NCBI GenBank assembly: GCA_001899305.1
Contig: MKWL01000018.1
Coordinates: 1-64,000 of the forward strand
Origin: Thiobacillus sp. 0-1251
Lineage (GTDB): Bacteria > Pseudomonadota > Gammaproteobacteria > Burkholderiales > Thiobacillaceae
Direction of reading: 5' to 3'
Length of the DNA stretch: 64,000 nucleotides
Below are positions 1-8,449 of this stretch, in pieces; within the stretch, counting starts at the first letter, position 1, and each line of letters starts with the position of its first letter. The position numbers and the translations under genes are program-made. Under the pieces are notes generated by a model. That model had not been told where the DNA came from. It did not search any database and saw nothing but the letters and a program-made list of their open reading frames with translations.

Positions 1-261
1 GCCGACGTGCTTGGCATCGGCCTGTATGGATGGGGCGAAACTTACAGGGTGGTTTTTGAGTGTGTCAAGTGAAATTTCATGGCGGACCTGTTTTATGCCG
101 TTTGCCGGGGATCATCGATCCAGGGACCATCGTCTGATCACTTCGTAACACGCACCACCCGGTTCGGTGACAGACTTTACCAGTACGAAATCGCTCACCG
201 GTGCGCAGCAGACACGCTCAATGTGGCCGACTCCATCAAGTTTTAACTCTGCAATCCAGAT
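1..261. other. Window edge, no gene called
   Basis: I find no convincing gene here. Plus-strand frame 1 is open from base 1 to a TGA at 70-72 and could be the last codons of a gene outside the window. A minus-strand frame of about 45 codons ends at 112-114 but has no ATG. Neither is called. Confidence 0.4.
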
Positions 262-2046
262 TCAATGCCTTACCCGAATCACCGTCCCCTCGCGCCGTGG
301 ATCGGCGGCCCCGCCATGCGTGCCGGTCGCGGGATCGACGACGACGGCCTGCACCGAGCCGATGGTTTCGCGGCAGCCGTCCGTTCCCGCTTCGCCCAGA
401 CCGGTATGCCCGAGTGTGCGCAACGCGTCCTGCGCGACGAGGCTGAAGGCTGGCTGCATGAAGGTCTGGCCGCCTTCGCAATTCATCTTGCCTGTTGCGT
501 TCGTAACCGACAGGCGCGGTGCATCGATGGCCTGCTGCATCGTCATGCCGTGGTCGATGAGGTTGAGCGTGACGTTGAGCACCGAGTTGATGATGGTGGC
601 GCCGCCGGGCGAGCCATAGGCGGCGACGGGCTTGCCGTCCTTCAGCAGCAGCAGCGGTGCCATGCTGGAGCGCGGGCGCTTGAATGGCGCGACGTCGTTG
701 GCGCCGGGATTGCCCTCGGCGGGGTCGGCGCTGGGCAGGAAATTGAAATCGGTCAACTCGTTGTTGAGCAGGAATCCATAGCCCGGCACGGTGATGCCCG
801 AGCCCCAGGTGTATTCGATGGTGGTGGTGTAGCTCACCATGTTGCCCCAGCGGTCGACGATGGCGAAGTGGGTGGTGTGGAGGCTTTCTTTCCGTGTGCG
901 GGCCGGCTTCAGCCGCATGGCGGCGGGGGTGCCCCAGGGTGTGAGGGCGCCTGCCTGTGGCGTGTCCATGCGGCGATCCGTTTTGATCAATGCCGTGCGC
1001 GCCGCCAGATACTCGGGATTCAGCAGGGCATGTTGCGGCACCTGCGCGGCATCGTCGTCGCCGATCCACACCGCGCGGTCGGCAAAGGCCAGGCGCATGG
1101 CCTCGGCCATCACATGCAGGGTCTTGGGGCTGCCGAAGCCGTAGCCTTGTGCGACGTCGCCGAGTGGAAAGCGCTCGAGCAGCTTCAGGATTTCGAAGAG
1201 GGTGAGACCGCCGGAGGAGGGGGGTGGCATGCCGGCGAGCGTCCAGCCGCGATAGTGGCCGATCAGCGGCCGGCGGATCGCCACCCGGTACTGTGCCAGA
1301 TCGGCGAGCGTCATGCGGCCCTTGCCCGCATCGCCGAGCTCGCTGCGCCCGCGCTGCTGCGCCTTGACGATGGCGCGCGCGATCGGGCCGCGGTAGAAGG
1401 CATCGGGGCCCTTGGCCGCAATCAGTTTCAGGGTCTTCGCCAGATCTGGCTGCACCAGCCAATCGCCCTCGGCGAGCGGCACACCGCCGGGACGGAAGGT
1501 CGCAGCGGTTTCCGGCTGGATCTGCGTGCGACCGTCATCGTTCGCGATGTCGTCCGCCAGGAAACGGTTGACACGGAAGCCGTGCTCGGCGAGTTTGATC
1601 GCAGGCGCCAGCGTAGCGGCCAGCTTCATCGTGCCCCAGCGGTGCAGGGCGGTGTCGACCCCGAGCAGGGTTCCTGGTACGCCCACCGCGAGGCCGCTGG
1701 TCGAGGCAAGCGGAAAGCTCATCGGCAGGCCGTCAGGCGCGAACATGTCGGCACGGGCGCGTGCAGGGGCGCGTTCGCGCGAATCGACGAAGAAGGTCTC
1801 GCCGGTCTTGGCCAGGTGGACCAGCATGAAGCCGCCGCCCCCGATGCCGGACGATTGCGGCTCGACGACATTCAACGCGAATTGCACGGCGGCGGCGGCA
1901 TCGATGGCGTTGCCGCCCTGTGCCAGGATGCGCGCACCGGCCGCGGCAGCGGCCGGTTGCGAGACTGCCACCACCCCCTCGGGCGAGGCAGCCAGCACGG
2001 AGGAAGACAGCAGACAGAAGATGAACCAGCGCGCAATACGGATCAT
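262..2046 (-). CDS. ggt: Gamma-glutamyltransferase (periplasmic)
   Basis: Predicted gamma-glutamyl transpeptidase of about 594 residues, which cleaves glutathione and other gamma-glutamyl compounds in the periplasm. The start at 2046 puts a signal peptide (MIRIARWFIFCLLSSSVLA) at the N-terminus; a longer open frame upstream has no better signal. The family hallmarks are present: GSGIGGGGFML near the N-terminus, the HTTHFAIVD segment whose second Thr should be the autoprocessing nucleophile, then GSGI and LLNNELTDF. Length fits the unprocessed precursor. It is the last gene of the minus-strand run that begins at narK1, about 85 bp after nnrS, so co-transcription is possible but its link to denitrification is unclear. 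Confidence 0.93.
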   Translation of the reverse strand: MIRIARWFIFCLLSSSVLAASPEGVVAVSQPAAAAAGARILAQGGNAIDAAAAVQFALNVVEPQSSGIGGGGFMLVHLAKTGETFFVDSRERAPARARADMFAPDGLPMSFPLASTSGLAVGVPGTLLGVDTALHRWGTMKLAATLAPAIKLAEHGFRVNRFLADDIANDDGRTQIQPETAATFRPGGVPLAEGDWLVQPDLAKTLKLIAAKGPDAFYRGPIARAIVKAQQRGRSELGDAGKGRMTLADLAQYRVAIRRPLIGHYRGWTLAGMPPPSSGGLTLFEILKLLERFPLGDVAQGYGFGSPKTLHVMAEAMRLAFADRAVWIGDDDAAQVPQHALLNPEYLAARTALIKTDRRMDTPQAGALTPWGTPAAMRLKPARTRKESLHTTHFAIVDRWGNMVSYTTTIEYTWGSGITVPGYGFLLNNELTDFNFLPSADPAEGNPGANDVAPFKRPRSSMAPLLLLKDGKPVAAYGSPGGATIINSVLNVTLNLIDHGMTMQQAIDAPRLSVTNATGKMNCEGGQTFMQPAFSLVAQDALRTLGHTGLGEAGTDGCRETIGSVQAVVVDPATGTHGGAADPRREGTVIRVRH

Positions 2047-2131
2047 GGGCCACGGCCGGGGTCGGCAGAAAAGAGAGCAGGACAGAGCCTGCACCGGTTG
2101 GGCCACGCGCGTCAATGCGCGGACCGGGTAT

Positions 2132-3328
2132 TCAGCCGGGTTTGCCGTCGACGCGCGGGCGCAGCAGCATCGGGGCATACATCGCCACGAACAGGCCGAA
2201 TGCGGCGACCCACACCAGCCCGGCCACGGTCATGACTTGCGTATACGCGGCAGGAAAAAGCAGCGGCAGCGCGACGCGGGCCAGCGCGGCGAGGTTGATC
2301 GCGATGAAGGCCAGCGTCATGATCGGCGGTGGTTCCAGCGGACGGCCGGTGTGGCCGAGCGAGACGCGTGCCATCATGCCCAGGGTCAGGGCGCCGATGG
2401 CGCCGGCGGTGAAGGCATGCAGCGCGCTGCCGGCGGCGGCGTTCCATCCGGCCGCCGACAGCGCCAGCAGCGCGAAGCCGAGCGGGATCCACGCATAGCC
2501 CAGATGGAGGATCCACAGCAGCGGCACCGACCAGAACTTGGGGGTATACCAGCCCGCCAGGCGGATCGCGTGGGCCGCCGCCGCTACAGCGGCAAGCAGG
2601 GCCGTGACAGGCGAGGCCGGTGCGAGCAGTGCGGCGATCAATGCCAGCAGGGTGGCGGCCGGCACCAGCCATTCGATGATTGTCCAGCGGCGCGCGCGGG
2701 TACGCAGCTTGTTGTCGGTGAAGCTGGGGATCACCCGTCCGCCCATTGCCGTGATCATCATGATCACCACATAGACACCCAGATGCAGCCCTGGTCGTGC
2801 CGTTCCGGACATCCAGTGCAGGGCATCGGCGTGCACCAGCGCATTGGCCGCAGCCAGCGCCAGCAACAGGATGGGGAAGGGATAGTTGTGCAGTTGCTTC
2901 GTCCGCAGGATCGGCACTGCCAGCGTGACCGCGAGTACCGGCAGGAACGCCAGGTCGATCAGCGCAACCAGACTGGTAGGAAGGCCCGGAATCAGGAAGC
3001 CCAGCCGCCCCGCCAGCCACAACAGGAACAGCGCGGCCAGCGGACGGCCCGAGGGCGTACGTAGGCCGGTCCAGTTCTGTGCCGCGGTCAGCAGAAAGCC
3101 GGCAATCACCGATACGGCGAAGCCGAACACCATTTCATGGCCATGCCAGACCAGGGGAAGCAGTTCGCCGGGAATGACGGCACCGTTCAGGACAAGCAGC
3201 CACAGTGCCATCATCAGCACGGCATAGAGGCCGGCCGCCAGGAAGAACGGCCGGAAGCCGAGCGCGAAAGGCGCCCAGCCGGCGGGCGGCAGGCGCTTTG
3301 CTAAATCGTCGGTGGGCAGCATGGCCAT
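2132..3328 (-). CDS. nnrS: NnrS family heme/copper membrane protein
   Basis: Polytopic membrane protein of about 398 residues with the NnrS N-terminal pattern (FALGFRPFFLAAGLYA, then LVWHGHEMVFGFAVSVIAGF) and around 12 hydrophobic segments. NnrS proteins are heme- and copper-containing membrane proteins that relieve nitrosative stress in denitrifiers. That role fits its place after narGHJI and the DsrC-like gene. The start is uncertain: two in-frame ATGs lie at 3328 and 3322, neither with a strong ribosome binding site. Confidence 0.88.
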   Translation of the reverse strand: MAMLPTDDLAKRLPPAGWAPFALGFRPFFLAAGLYAVLMMALWLLVLNGAVIPGELLPLVWHGHEMVFGFAVSVIAGFLLTAAQNWTGLRTPSGRPLAALFLLWLAGRLGFLIPGLPTSLVALIDLAFLPVLAVTLAVPILRTKQLHNYPFPILLLALAAANALVHADALHWMSGTARPGLHLGVYVVIMMITAMGGRVIPSFTDNKLRTRARRWTIIEWLVPAATLLALIAALLAPASPVTALLAAVAAAAHAIRLAGWYTPKFWSVPLLWILHLGYAWIPLGFALLALSAAGWNAAAGSALHAFTAGAIGALTLGMMARVSLGHTGRPLEPPPIMTLAFIAINLAALARVALPLLFPAAYTQVMTVAGLVWVAAFGLFVAMYAPMLLRPRVDGKPG

Positions 3329-3392
3329 GTGGTGCGGGTGGGAGCAATCAGTTGGGGCGTGGTGCCACGCTGCGCCGTTCGGAGGTCGTCGA

Positions 3393-3713
3393 TCAGCCCG
3401 TGCTCCAGGCACGCGGACGTTTCATGCCGGCGATCTTGCAGGCCTGCTTCACATAGCCATACGGGAACAGTTCGAACAGTTTCTTCTGCGCATCCCGGCC
3501 CATGCGCTCGGCCAGGTGCTTGATGACGAAGCGGGCATCGGCTGCGATCTGGTGTTCGTCATAGTATTCGCGCATGAAACGGATGGCATCCCAATGGTCG
3601 TCGGTGAGCTGGATGTTCTCGCCTTCGGCCAGGACCTTGGCTATTTCCTCGTTCCAGTCTCCCGGTTCGATCAGATAACCTTCCGCATCGCGTTCGGGCA
3701 AATCGATGGCCAT
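3393..3713 (-). CDS. DsrC/TusE-family protein lacking the C-terminal cysteine
   Basis: Small soluble protein (106 residues) of the DsrC/TusE/DsvC family, recognisable from the LTDDHWDAIRFMREYY and LFPYGYVKQACKIAG segments. Family members carry sulfur on two C-terminal cysteines. The upstream one (CysB) is present as Cys92. The penultimate one (CysA), needed for persulfide transfer in DsrC and TusE, is absent: the tail reads RPRAWSTG. Such variants have been set apart from true DsrC and TusE (called RspA in the literature, from memory). An AGGAGA site precedes the ATG. It lies between the SQR-like gene and nnrS in the nar run, suggesting a redox- or sulfur-sensing role rather than catalysis. 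Confidence 0.9.
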   Translation of the reverse strand: MAIDLPERDAEGYLIEPGDWNEEIAKVLAEGENIQLTDDHWDAIRFMREYYDEHQIAADARFVIKHLAERMGRDAQKKLFELFPYGYVKQACKIAGMKRPRAWSTG

Positions 3714-3773
3714 GATTTTCTCCTGTTCCGATTACATTGCTTAATAATTCATTTCTTATATATGTTTGCATGT

Positions 3774-3805
3774 TCTGCCGATGCGATCAAGCCAGGATCG
3801 GCAGA
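3774..3805 (-). other. Hairpin and AT-rich leader before the DsrC-like gene
   Basis: A perfect 9-bp inverted repeat, TCTGCCGAT (3774-3782) and ATCGGCAGA (3797-3805), lies just after the stop codon of the SQR-like gene. The next 60 bp up to the DsrC-like start are very AT-rich for this genome (3714-3773). No T-run follows the stem on the transcribed strand, so it is a weak candidate terminator or processing site. The AT-rich stretch could hold a private promoter for the DsrC-like gene. Confidence 0.45.
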
Positions 3806-3814
3806 TACACCTCG

Positions 3815-5365
3815 TCACGTCCCGCCGCCGTGGAACTCGACTCCCGGTTGGCGCTCCGGCAGGGCCTCCACCAGGAGTTCACGCCGCGCCAGTGCCATGG
3901 CCTCGACGCCCGGTTCGTTCAGATACGATTTGGCGTCGGACACCGCGGCAACCAGCAGATCGGCCGCCAGTGCGTCAGGATCGCGACCGACCGATTTGGC
4001 CAGCGCCTTGAGCTCGATGCACGGGTCCGGCGGCAGACGGATTTCGAGAGGTTTGCCGCCACTGGTCGCCATCAGCGGCGGGTGTTGTTCGCCGCTTTTC
4101 CCGGCCAGCACTCGACTCATCACGCCGGCGATGTGCGAAGCGACGGAAGGGGTGTGGCCAGCAGGCTGCAGGCGGATCCGGTTGACGAAGTACTTCTCGA
4201 AATCAACCTTGGCCTGATGCACCCAGCGCCCCTGGCGCATCCAGTTGATGTCGCGCAAGGGCACCTGGGGTTCCGACAGGTAGGCGGCGCCGGTGTTGCC
4301 CATGTCGCTCAGCCATTTGGCGCGTTGCGGGACATAACTCGTCAGCGGCGCATCGCCGAGCTGGGCCAGGATGTTGTGCACCGCAATCTCGCCGGCTTTC
4401 TGGATCGCGTATACCGAGTCGGGAGCACCCACCGGCACCGGGGTGTGAGTCACTGCCGGTTGCGCTACGCAGGCGCCAAGGGCGAATACATTGGGATAGT
4501 CCGGATTGCGCAGGTATTCGTCCACGATCACCAGTCCATGCTGGTCGACCAGGCCGGTGGCACTGCGTATGCCGGGCACCCCGCCGAAAGCTGGCCAGTA
4601 GACCGAATAGGCGTATGGCAGCGCATGGGTCTGTTTGACGCCGCCGGCGGCATTGAGTTCGGCGATGTGGAGGACGTCCGCGTCGATGCGCGTCGTGATG
4701 GCGTTGCAGATCACACTGATCTTGGTATCGACCAGCGCGGCGGTTACCGCGCCCCGGCTGGCACCTTCGCCACCAAGGCCTAGATGGCCGGGCCAGGGTT
4801 CGGGCGTGACGAGGGTGATCGGCACCCGCTCGCGGATGTTGCGGCGCTTGAGGTCTGCATCGATCAGGAAGGCATATTCGTAGAGCGGTCCCAACACGCT
4901 GGCGCCGGGCGCCGCCCCGATCACGATCGGTCCGGGGTGCCGCACGAACTCGCGATAGGCAGCCAGTGCGCGTTCGGCCTGGTCGATGTGGATCACCGAA
5001 TGCGTGTAGTCGGCAAGGCCGGGAATTGCGTCGGTCATGCCGCTGGCGCCCGTGGCGATCAGCAGCGCATCGTAATACAGCACATCTCCGTTCTCCAGGT
5101 CGACCTGGATGACGTCGGGATGGATGCGTTCGACGGCGCTGTGGACGAATTTGATGCCGCGAGATTCCAGATAGGGCGCGATGGGAAAGGCAATGTCGGC
5201 ACGCTCGCGCCAACCCATGGCGACCCAGGGATTGGACGGCACGAAGTGGAAATAAGGCTTGTCCGACACCACCGTCACTTCGTCGTGCGGGCCCAGCTGG
5301 GCTTTCAGGGCGTAGGCCGCGGTCACGCCCGCGATGCCGGCTCCCAGGATGACAACATGCGTCAT
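3815..5365 (-). CDS. SQR-like FAD oxidoreductase without the catalytic cysteines
   Basis: 516-residue flavoprotein of the sulfide:quinone oxidoreductase/FCSD family. It has an N-terminal FAD dinucleotide fold (VVILGAGIAG), the IATGAS motif, and a C-terminal membrane-binding region (GRWVHQAKVDFEKYF) as in type I SQR. Comparison from memory with Acidithiobacillus SQR aligns catalytic Cys128, Cys160 and Cys356 with Ile125, Val157 (GASVLGP instead of GASCFGP) and Trp351. All three are lost. The only cysteines are near 220, 299 and in the C-terminal tail. About 100 extra residues follow the SQR core. An AAGGAGA site precedes the ATG. It sits 33 bp after narI and about 100 bp before the DsrC-like gene. 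Sulfide oxidation by the SQR mechanism is therefore unlikely; the real substrate is unknown. Confidence 0.85.
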   Translation of the reverse strand: MTHVVILGAGIAGVTAAYALKAQLGPHDEVTVVSDKPYFHFVPSNPWVAMGWRERADIAFPIAPYLESRGIKFVHSAVERIHPDVIQVDLENGDVLYYDALLIATGASGMTDAIPGLADYTHSVIHIDQAERALAAYREFVRHPGPIVIGAAPGASVLGPLYEYAFLIDADLKRRNIRERVPITLVTPEPWPGHLGLGGEGASRGAVTAALVDTKISVICNAITTRIDADVLHIAELNAAGGVKQTHALPYAYSVYWPAFGGVPGIRSATGLVDQHGLVIVDEYLRNPDYPNVFALGACVAQPAVTHTPVPVGAPDSVYAIQKAGEIAVHNILAQLGDAPLTSYVPQRAKWLSDMGNTGAAYLSEPQVPLRDINWMRQGRWVHQAKVDFEKYFVNRIRLQPAGHTPSVASHIAGVMSRVLAGKSGEQHPPLMATSGGKPLEIRLPPDPCIELKALAKSVGRDPDALAADLLVAAVSDAKSYLNEPGVEAMALARRELLVEALPERQPGVEFHGGGT

Positions 5366-5398
5366 TTCAGTCTCCTTGATTCGTTGGGGTCACGCTGC

Positions 5399-6082
5399 TC
5401 AGCCGCGCGGGCGCACCAGTTGCCAGGCGCGCACGGCGTAGGTCGTCGCGGCAAATCCGCTCCACACATGCACCAGCCGCGTGAACGGGAAGACGAGGAA
5501 GATCGTCATGCCGAGGAACAGGTGCGCCTTGAATACCCAGCCGGCGCCGACCAGTAGTTCGACCGCATTGCCGCGGAAGGTGACGATGCGCTGGGCCCAT
5601 TCGGCCAGCCGGATCATCATGCTGCCGTCCAGATGCTGGGCCGACAACGGAATGGTCGCGAGGCCGAGCAGCAGCTGTAGCCAGAGCAGCAGCAGGATCA
5701 GGATGTCGCCGGCTTTCGACGTGGCACGGATGCGCGGCTCGGTCAGGCGGCGATGCAGCAGCAGCGAGATGCCGAAGAAGGCCAGCACACCCGCCGTGCC
5801 ACCCGACACCATGGCCAGCACCTGTTTGGCCCCAGCACTGATGAAGGGTTCGTAGACAAAGTGCGGCGTCAGCATGCCGAAAAAATGGCCGAAGAACAGG
5901 AACAGCACGCCGACGTGGAACAGGTTGCTGCCCAGCCTGAGCTGGCCGCGTTTCAACAATTGCGACGAATCGCTCTTCCAGGTGTACTGCTCGCGGTCGA
6001 AGCGGATCAGGCTGCCGAGCAGGAAGATCGTCAGGGCGATATAGGGATAGATCCCGAACAGGAACGTTTGCGAATAGGACAT
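5399..6082 (-). CDS. narI: Respiratory nitrate reductase gamma subunit (cytochrome b)
   Basis: Membrane cytochrome b of 227 residues that takes electrons from quinol and passes them to NarH. Five membrane segments are visible. The four heme-binding histidines fall at His56, His66, His187 and His205, the same numbers as in E. coli NarI. AGGAGG precedes the ATG. It ends the narGHJI run, 16 bp after narJ. Confidence 0.98.
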   Translation of the reverse strand: MSYSQTFLFGIYPYIALTIFLLGSLIRFDREQYTWKSDSSQLLKRGQLRLGSNLFHVGVLFLFFGHFFGMLTPHFVYEPFISAGAKQVLAMVSGGTAGVLAFFGISLLLHRRLTEPRIRATSKAGDILILLLLWLQLLLGLATIPLSAQHLDGSMMIRLAEWAQRIVTFRGNAVELLVGAGWVFKAHLFLGMTIFLVFPFTRLVHVWSGFAATTYAVRAWQLVRPRG

Positions 6083-6098
6083 GTTTCGATCCTCCTGA

Positions 6099-6764
6099 TC
6101 AATGCGTTGAAGCGGCCGCCTGCCGGCGCGAGGCCGGCATCTGCACCACCGTTACCTGCGGACCGGGCTTGAGCAGCGGTTCGACACCGTCCATCGATGG
6201 GCCGAACAGCTCCATGGCCTCGTCCATGTCGCGCACTGGCGGTTCGGCCAGCTCCTGCGCGGCCACCGGAGACAGTGTTTCCAGCACCTGGAAGGCGGTG
6301 GCATAGGGGCTGCCGTTGGCGTCGAGCTTGCGGCCGATAGTGGCGAGCACGTGGACCGCGTCGCCCAGTAGTTCAAGGGCTTCGTCGGCCGACAGCAGCG
6401 ACAGGAACTCGAGGAACAGCGGCACGTAATCTGGCAGTTCGGCGGCAGAGGCATCGAAGTTGTGCTTCCAGTATTCCTGCAGCAGGTCGATCATGGCCGA
6501 ACCGCGGTCGCGTGACTCGCCGTGGATGTGCTCGAACAGGTGCAGCGAGTGCGATGGATTGCGGTCGAAGGTGGCGACGTAGTTTTCCTGCAGCGCGATC
6601 AGCTTCGACTCGTGCAGCAGATCGAACAGCGGCGCGAGTCGCGTCGGTGCGCCGCCATTGAAGTCGGTTTCGTCCTCCAGCGCGGCGTGCATCTCGGGCA
6701 GCGCCGCCAGCCATTCGGATTCCGGGTAGCACAGCAGCAGGGACAGGACTTTGAAGGTTTTCAT
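6099..6764 (-). CDS. narJ: Nitrate reductase assembly chaperone NarJ
   Basis: 221-residue cytoplasmic chaperone of the NarJ/TorD family, which holds NarGH until the molybdenum cofactor and Fe-S clusters are in place and membrane docking can occur. Typical features are the N-terminal LSLLLCYPE segment, HLFEHIHGESRDRG in the middle and the acidic LPDYVPLFLEFLS helix. AAGGAGC lies upstream of the ATG. It is 12 bp after narH and is not part of the final enzyme. Confidence 0.97.
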   Translation of the reverse strand: MKTFKVLSLLLCYPESEWLAALPEMHAALEDETDFNGGAPTRLAPLFDLLHESKLIALQENYVATFDRNPSHSLHLFEHIHGESRDRGSAMIDLLQEYWKHNFDASAAELPDYVPLFLEFLSLLSADEALELLGDAVHVLATIGRKLDANGSPYATAFQVLETLSPVAAQELAEPPVRDMDEAMELFGPSMDGVEPLLKPGPQVTVVQMPASRRQAAASTH

Positions 6765-6776
6765 CGTGCGGGCTCC

Positions 6777-8324
6777 TTAACCGGTTTTCTTCTTGGCGTG
6801 CAGTTGCGACAGGTCGACCGGCACCGCATTCCTGCGGTTGCCGAACAGGCTGGTCTTGGGGGATACGCCGTCCGAACAGCCGTTGCCGAACGTGAAGCCG
6901 CAGCTCGATTTCTCCTCGAAGGTGTTGATCGTCTCCTCGCGGTGCGTGGTGGGGATGACGAAGCGGTCCTCGTAGTTGGCGATCGCGAGGTAGCGGTACA
7001 TCTCGTCGGCCTGCGCGGAACTGAGTCCCACCTGGTCGAGCGCGGCGGTATTGGGCTTGCCTTCCACCGACTTGCCGCGCATGTAGGCGCGCATCGCCAG
7101 CAGGCGATCGAGCGCGGTGATCACCGGTTTCTCCTTGCCGCCTGTGAGCAGGTTGGCGAGGTAGGTGATCGGGATGCGCAGCGATTGGGTGTCGGGAATG
7201 ATGCCGTTCATTCCCATCTGGCCCGATTCGGCCGCAGCCTGGATCGGGGAGAGTGGCGGCACGTACCACACCATCGGCAGCGTGCGGTATTCGGGGTGCA
7301 GCGGGAAGGCGATCTTCCAGTCGATCGCCATCTTGTACACCGGCGACTTCACCGCGGCGTCGAGCCAGGCTTCCGGGATGCCTTCGGCACGCGCGGCGGC
7401 GATGACTTCGGGATCGGAGGGGTCGAGGAAGATCTTCAGCTGCGCTTCGTAGAGTTCCTTCTCGTCGGTGACGCTGGCGGCTTCCTCGATGCGGTCGGCG
7501 TCGTACAGGATCACGCCGAGGTAGCGGATGCGTCCGACGCAGGACTCCGAGCACACGGTCGGCTGGCCCGCCTCGATGCGCGGATAGCAGAAGATGCATT
7601 TTTCCGCCTTGCCGGACTTCCAGTTGTAGTAGATCTTCTTGTACGGGCAGCCCGAGATGCACATGCGCCAGCCACGGCACTTGTCCTGGTCGACCAGCAC
7701 GATGCCGTCCTCCTCGCGCTTGTAGATCGATCCGGAAGGGCACGACGCGACGCAGGTCGGGTTGAGGCAGTGCTCGCACAGGCGCGGCAGATACATCAGG
7801 AAGGTATTCTCGAAGGTCGAATGCATCTCCTTCTGCACGTTGTCGAAGTTCTTGTCGCGGCTGCGCGAGGCGAACTCGCCGCCGAGATCGTCTTCCCAGT
7901 TCGGCCCCCAGTGGATCTTGTCCATCTTCTTGCCGGTGATGGCCGAGACCGGACGCGCGGTGGGCGGCGTCTCCGACAGCGGCGCCTTCTGCAGGTGTTG
8001 GTAGTCGTAGGTGAAGGGCTCGTAGTAATCGTCGATCTCCGGCAGATTGGGGTTGCCGAAGAGGTTGGCAAGAATCTTCAGCCGGCTGCCTTGGCGCGGT
8101 TCGAGCTTGCCGTCACCCTTGAGTTTCCAGCCACCGTTCCACACGTCCTGGTTTTCCCACTGCTTGGGATAGCCGATGCCGGGCTTCGACTCGACGTTGT
8201 TGAACCACGCGTATTCCATGCCTTCGCGCGAGGTCCACACATTCTTGCAGGTGACCGAGCAGGTATGACAGCCGATGCACTTGTCGAGGTTCAGCACCAT
8301 GGCAATTTGCGCACGCACTTTCAT
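6777..8324 (-). CDS. narH: Respiratory nitrate reductase beta subunit (Fe-S)
   Basis: 515-residue electron-transfer subunit linking NarI heme to the NarG active site. Four cysteine groups are visible: CIGCHTCSVTCKNVW near the N-terminus, CEHCLNPTCVASCP, CRGWRMCISGCPYK and CIFCYPR with CSESCVG. The Trp in CRGWRMC marks the [3Fe-4S] cluster, as in E. coli NarH. AAGGAG precedes the ATG. The 125-bp gap to narG is unusually long for a nar operon and carries stem-loops. Confidence 0.98.
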   Translation of the reverse strand: MKVRAQIAMVLNLDKCIGCHTCSVTCKNVWTSREGMEYAWFNNVESKPGIGYPKQWENQDVWNGGWKLKGDGKLEPRQGSRLKILANLFGNPNLPEIDDYYEPFTYDYQHLQKAPLSETPPTARPVSAITGKKMDKIHWGPNWEDDLGGEFASRSRDKNFDNVQKEMHSTFENTFLMYLPRLCEHCLNPTCVASCPSGSIYKREEDGIVLVDQDKCRGWRMCISGCPYKKIYYNWKSGKAEKCIFCYPRIEAGQPTVCSESCVGRIRYLGVILYDADRIEEAASVTDEKELYEAQLKIFLDPSDPEVIAAARAEGIPEAWLDAAVKSPVYKMAIDWKIAFPLHPEYRTLPMVWYVPPLSPIQAAAESGQMGMNGIIPDTQSLRIPITYLANLLTGGKEKPVITALDRLLAMRAYMRGKSVEGKPNTAALDQVGLSSAQADEMYRYLAIANYEDRFVIPTTHREETINTFEEKSSCGFTFGNGCSDGVSPKTSLFGNRRNAVPVDLSQLHAKKKTG

Positions 8325-8342
8325 GTTGTTACTCCTTGCCTG

Positions 8343-8425
8343 ACAGGGGCAGCCCCTGTGCTTGTATAAAAATCCCGCGCCGGAGAGAGTGGACGCGGGC
8401 GAGGGCGGCGGGAGACACCGCCCTC
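8343..8425 (-). other. Three stem-loops in the narG-narH spacer
   Basis: The narG-narH gap holds three separate inverted repeats: ACAGGGGC/GCCCCTGT (8343-8359), CCCGCG/CGCGGG (8374-8379 and 8394-8399) and GAGGGCGG/CCGCCCTC (8401-8408 and 8418-8425). No T-run follows, so they are not classic terminators. They could act as mRNA processing or stability elements that set the ratio of NarG to NarHJI. Confidence 0.6.
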
Positions 8426-8449
8426 TAAACCCTCATTCCGGTGTCCGGC

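Noticed and set aside
66-71. TTGACA on the minus strand near the window start, as a -35 box
   Set aside because: No acceptable -10 box lies 16-18 nt away and no gene starts downstream within the window.
112-270. Small open frame on the minus strand after ggt
   Set aside because: It has no ATG and no ribosome site, and I could not recognise a product.
265-2235. Long open frame on the plus strand across ggt (656 codons)
   Set aside because: It is antisense to a clear gamma-glutamyltransferase; GC-rich third positions keep the opposite strand open. The same applies to the long antisense frames over narG, narH, nosR, hypF, hynL and ATPase A and B.
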